From a virus, in IMG/VR virus record IMGVR_UViG_3300030085_002431, positions 115,449 through 163,846 of that record: DNA of 48,398 nt. One strand, 5' to 3'. Shown here in pieces: positions 46,022 to 48,398 of the stretch. The notes under the pieces are model-generated. The model worked only from the letters and a program-made list of their open reading frames with translations, had not been told where the DNA came from and searched no databases. Position 1 is the stretch's first letter, and every line of letters begins with the position of its first letter. Position numbers and translations under genes: made by a program.

Positions 46022-46107
46022 AAACATATCAATCTGCTATAATTATATTCAGTGCTATTACACTCTTAGTTATTTGGAGTGTTAATACTGCGTATCCAAT
46101 TAGTTAA
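46018..46107 (+). CDS. Tiny membrane peptide (29 aa)
   Basis: MKTYQSAIIIFSAITLLVIW plus SVNTAYPIS is a single-helix peptide, the size of the smallest photosystem or cytochrome b6f subunits. It is coupled by ATGA to the zinc-ribbon gene and lies seven bases before zwf. It may be a real micro-subunit, but chance cannot be excluded. Confidence 0.45.
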   Translation: MKTYQSAIIIFSAITLLVIWSVNTAYPIS

Positions 46108-46114
46108 GTAAAAT

Positions 46115-47443
46115 ATGGAATTAACAAAAGGCATCGTTATCTTTGGTGCCACGGGAGACCTTTGCAAAAGGAAACTTATACCTGCCCTTTTTAAATTATG
46201 GGAAAAGGGTCTCCTTCCACATAACTTTTTAATTACTGGTGCATCTCGTAGAGAGAGGTCACCACAACAGTGGAAAGAATCCCTTGGTAATTATCCAGAA
46301 GAATTTCTTCATCAACTAGATTACATCTCAGCGGACTTAGACAATGTTGACACTCTCAGTCACCTTCCTAATTACCTGCACGATAATACTTATTTCCTTT
46401 CGGTTCCTCCCGAAAGATATGCTAACGCTATTATCAATCTCAAAGAGGCAGGTAAACTCGATGACCCCGAAGCATCCCGTGTGGTTATTGAGAAACCCTT
46501 TGGGTACGATTTTAAATCTGCTGATAATCTACAGTCTGTGGTGGAGCGACATTTACGCGAGAAGCAAGTCTATCGCATTGACCATTATCTTGGCAAAGAT
46601 ACTGTTAATAACATACTTGCTACTAGGTTTGGCAATATATTTCTTGAACCTATCTGGAATCGTCAGTGCGTAGACGAAGTACAAATTTTTGCTTCTGAAA
46701 CTATTAGTTGCGATGGTCGTGCTCAATACTATGACACTGCTGGTGCAGTTCGTGACATGCTTCAGAACCATATGCTTCAGGTTCTATCTCTGATTGCTAT
46801 GGAGGCACCATGTAGAATGGATGCTAGAGAAATTAGGAGAGAGAAAACTAAAGTTCTTGCTGCTACCAGACTGGGACATAAAGTAATCTTTGGTCAGTAT
46901 GCTGGGTATAGAGAAGAGGAAGGAGTAGGTGAAGAATCTCTAACTCCAACGTTTGTTGCGGGTGACTTGTATATTGATAACTGGAGATGGCAGGGTGTTC
47001 CTTTTTACTTCTTGACTGGAAAGAGTATGCCTTATGGATGTGTTGAAGTTGTTATTAAACTAAAAGAACCCCCGCTAAAATTATATGAAGGTGAAGTTAA
47101 CGACCGTATTGTCATTCGTCTGCAGCCTAATCCTCATTTGGATATTCGCATGGACATTAAATCTCCTGGCCTTGGTAATGATCTTGAACTCGCTACTCTC
47201 ACACACAACTACCCCCAAGACAGGTCCATCGATGGATACGAAAAACTCCTATACGATGCCATCAACGGAAACCAATCCAACTTTGTCCACGCAGATGAAG
47301 TGATGGAGTCTTGGAGAATTGTTGATGACCTTCTATGTACTGGTGATGAATGCCCTATTCAAACCAGACCATACATTTATGAAAGTGGTTGGGGTCCACA
47401 ATCAAAAACAGACTCAATTACTAACTGGGATTATCCTGCATAA
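46115..47443 (+). CDS. zwf: Glucose-6-phosphate 1-dehydrogenase
   Basis: The 442-residue enzyme oxidises glucose-6-phosphate to 6-phosphogluconolactone with NADP+. FGATGDLCKRKLIPAL (G11-L16 region) is the coenzyme fingerprint, EKPFG precedes it in the active site and RIDHYLGK (R154-K161) is the family signature with the substrate lysine and catalytic histidine region. It is shorter than the roughly 500-residue host enzyme, mainly in the first 120 residues. It opens the oxidative pentose phosphate pathway whose later step is gnd at 12 kb; the lactonase and phosphoglucomutase must come from the host. Confidence 0.97.
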   Translation: MELTKGIVIFGATGDLCKRKLIPALFKLWEKGLLPHNFLITGASRRERSPQQWKESLGNYPEEFLHQLDYISADLDNVDTLSHLPNYLHDNTYFLSVPPERYANAIINLKEAGKLDDPEASRVVIEKPFGYDFKSADNLQSVVERHLREKQVYRIDHYLGKDTVNNILATRFGNIFLEPIWNRQCVDEVQIFASETISCDGRAQYYDTAGAVRDMLQNHMLQVLSLIAMEAPCRMDAREIRREKTKVLAATRLGHKVIFGQYAGYREEEGVGEESLTPTFVAGDLYIDNWRWQGVPFYFLTGKSMPYGCVEVVIKLKEPPLKLYEGEVNDRIVIRLQPNPHLDIRMDIKSPGLGNDLELATLTHNYPQDRSIDGYEKLLYDAINGNQSNFVHADEVMESWRIVDDLLCTGDECPIQTRPYIYESGWGPQSKTDSITNWDYPA

Positions 47444-47468
47444 ATTATTAAGTATTAGTAATATTTTT

Positions 47469-47771
47469 ATGGAAAAATACGTGCCCAGGGAAATGTGGAC
47501 TGTATATGATTCGGTTGGACGAAAAGTTGCCGACTGTGGTTGGGAACGTGATGCTGCTATATTGGCAGAACGTCGCAATGGAACTTATCGCAGAAACAAT
47601 ACCGACCTCCCTGGTCCCGTAATTGACGTTGAGGTTCAGAAAGCATTACCTACATCTAATGTAGTAATTACGTCTGAACCTGAGAAGGAACCTGTAGAGG
47701 TTCCAAAACAATTAGAAACTTTTACCTTTAGACTTTCTGAATCTGAATGGGAAGCCGTTGACCTACACTGA
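47469..47771 (+). CDS. Hypothetical protein (100 aa)
   Basis: From ATG 47469, MEKYVPREMWTVYDSVGRKV... is soluble. CGWERDAAILAERRNGTYRRN is followed by an acidic Val/Pro/Glu stretch and a C-terminal FRLSESEWEAVDLH. The frame extends upstream into zwf but that part is a shadow. Family not recognised. Confidence 0.65.
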   Translation: MEKYVPREMWTVYDSVGRKVADCGWERDAAILAERRNGTYRRNNTDLPGPVIDVEVQKALPTSNVVITSEPEKEPVEVPKQLETFTFRLSESEWEAVDLH

Positions 47772-47784
47772 GTAAGATTGCTCA

Positions 47785-47818
47785 TTGACCCCTATTGTAA
47801 AGTTGTGTAAACTAAATA
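47785..47818 (+). promoter_or_regulatory. Overlapping sigma70-type and late-box promoter before the psbD unit
   Basis: TTGACC (47785-47790), a 17-base spacer and TAAACT (47808-47813) overlap CTAAATA (47812-47818). This is the same two-in-one layout as at psbA and at 26062. Confidence 0.6.
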
Positions 47819-47827
47819 GGTCAGGTT

Positions 47828-48082
47828 ATGAGAGAACTCATGATTGGTAAACTCGATCCAGAGGAACGTGTTTTGGAAGAATTACAAGTCTTCCAGCAGA
47901 CCTCGGACGCACCATATGACCGTCACGTTTATCAAGTAAAGATGAACGGTGAGTCATTCATTGTCGAAGACTACGAAGACCTTAGAGCACTTTGGTTTCA
48001 ACAATTAAGAAACTTTAGTGGTGTTACTGTAGAAGTCTTAGACGTTCAGAAAAAGAAAAAATCTAAAGGAGGTTTCAAGTAA
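47828..48082 (+). CDS. Hypothetical protein upstream of psbD (84 aa)
   Basis: MRELMIGKLDPEERVLEELQ... is soluble alpha-beta, with VYQVKMNGESFIVEDYEDLRAL and a lysine-rich end (KKKKSKGG). Its stop touches the psbD ATG and its last codons contain the GGAGG ribosome site of psbD, so the two are coupled. Function unknown. Confidence 0.7.
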   Translation: MRELMIGKLDPEERVLEELQVFQQTSDAPYDRHVYQVKMNGESFIVEDYEDLRALWFQQLRNFSGVTVEVLDVQKKKKSKGGFK

Positions 48083-48398
48083 ATGGTTGCATCTACATTA
48101 CAACCGCAACGGAGGGAATGGTTCGATGTCTTGGATGACTGGCTTAAACGAGACCGCTTTGTATTTGTGGGTTGGTCTGGATTACTACTTTTTCCCACTG
48201 CTTATTTGGCAATTGGTGGCTGGCTTACTGGCACGACGTTTGTTACGAGCTGGTATACCCACGGACTGGCGTCTAGTTATCTTGAGGGTGCTAATTTCCT
48301 CACGGCAGCTGTGTCAACTCCTGCTGATGCTATGGGTCATTCTCTTCTTCTACTTTGGGGTCCTGAGTCTCAGGGGGACTTTCAGCGGTGGCTCCAAC
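48083..48398 (+). CDS. psbD: Photosystem II D2 protein (3' truncated by window)
   Basis: The first 105 codons are visible: [60 protein letters not shown] and [17 protein letters not shown] match D2 throughout, up to the second helix. GGAGG at 48068-48072 precedes the ATG. It supplies the D2 half of the photosystem II core along with psbA. Confidence 0.98.
   Translation, partial: MVASTLQPQRREWFDVLDDWLKRDRFVFVGWSGLLLFPTAYLAIGGWLTGTTFVTSWYTHGLASSYLEGANFLTAAVSTPADAMGHSLLLLWGPESQGDFQRWLQ

Overview
The window reads as an interior piece of a T4-like cyanophage (cyanomyovirus) genome infecting marine Synechococcus or Prochlorococcus. The evidence is a T4-type ribonucleotide reductase pair beside cyanobacterial photosynthesis genes (psbA, psbD, plastocyanin, plastid-type terminal oxidase, ferredoxin and two high-light-inducible proteins) and oxidative pentose phosphate genes (zwf, gnd). 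There are also TATAAATA/CTAAATA late-promoter boxes, phage tRNAs, and runs of very short genes with ATGA/TAATG overlaps. Almost everything is on the + strand; only a three-gene cassette at 34.6-36.3 kb is on the - strand. No insertion sequence, CRISPR array or rRNA was seen.

Layout: 0-5.2 kb holds the 3' part of nrdA, nrdB and a full-length glycogen phosphorylase gene. 5.2-9.4 kb holds two large lysine-rich, probably virion-associated proteins, one with a C-terminal HAD phosphatase-like domain. 9.4-13.6 kb holds a GIY-YIG-like gene, tRNA-Gly(TCC), a train of small membrane proteins, gnd and an orphan Phd/YefM-like antitoxin. 13.5-14.6 kb holds a 2OG-Fe(II) oxygenase whose 3' end overlaps a tRNA with anticodon CAT, then about 240 bases of structured non-coding sequence. 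14.6-26.1 kb is an 11.5-kb glycan cluster: a GDP-mannose 3,5-epimerase homologue, a second epimerase, GT10-like and three GT11 fucosyltransferase-like enzymes, GT7-like, GT25-like and STELLO/DUF288-like transferases, two FkbM methyltransferases and a sulfotransferase-like protein. 26.1-29.2 kb holds a small secreted beta-rich protein, a cupin, hli, ferredoxin, a second tiny hli and small genes. 29.2-34.7 kb holds a lipoprotein-type lysozyme, a secreted HEGWH putative metalloprotease, holin-like and coiled-coil membrane proteins, a nuclease and structural-type proteins. 34.6-36.3 kb is the minus-strand secreted cassette. 36.4-42.6 kb holds a 2OG oxygenase and an 1802-residue virion-type protein. 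42.6-48.4 kb holds psbA, small genes, petE, PTOX, zwf, small genes and the start of psbD.

How the genes fit together (inference from known families): psbA, psbD, hli, petE, petF and PTOX keep photosynthetic electron flow going during infection. Glycogen phosphorylase would release glucose-1-phosphate from host glycogen, zwf and gnd would turn it (via host phosphoglucomutase and lactonase) into NADPH and ribulose-5-phosphate, and NrdAB would use reducing power and pentose to make dNTPs. The glycan cluster has the parts to make GDP-L-galactose and transfer fucose-like sugars onto a methylated, possibly sulfated glycan of the virion or host envelope. Near-consensus sigma70 promoters, several fused to T4-type late boxes and two set inside terminator hairpins, suggest host-like transcription of the metabolic genes. 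All functional calls rest on reading motifs by eye; no database search was run.
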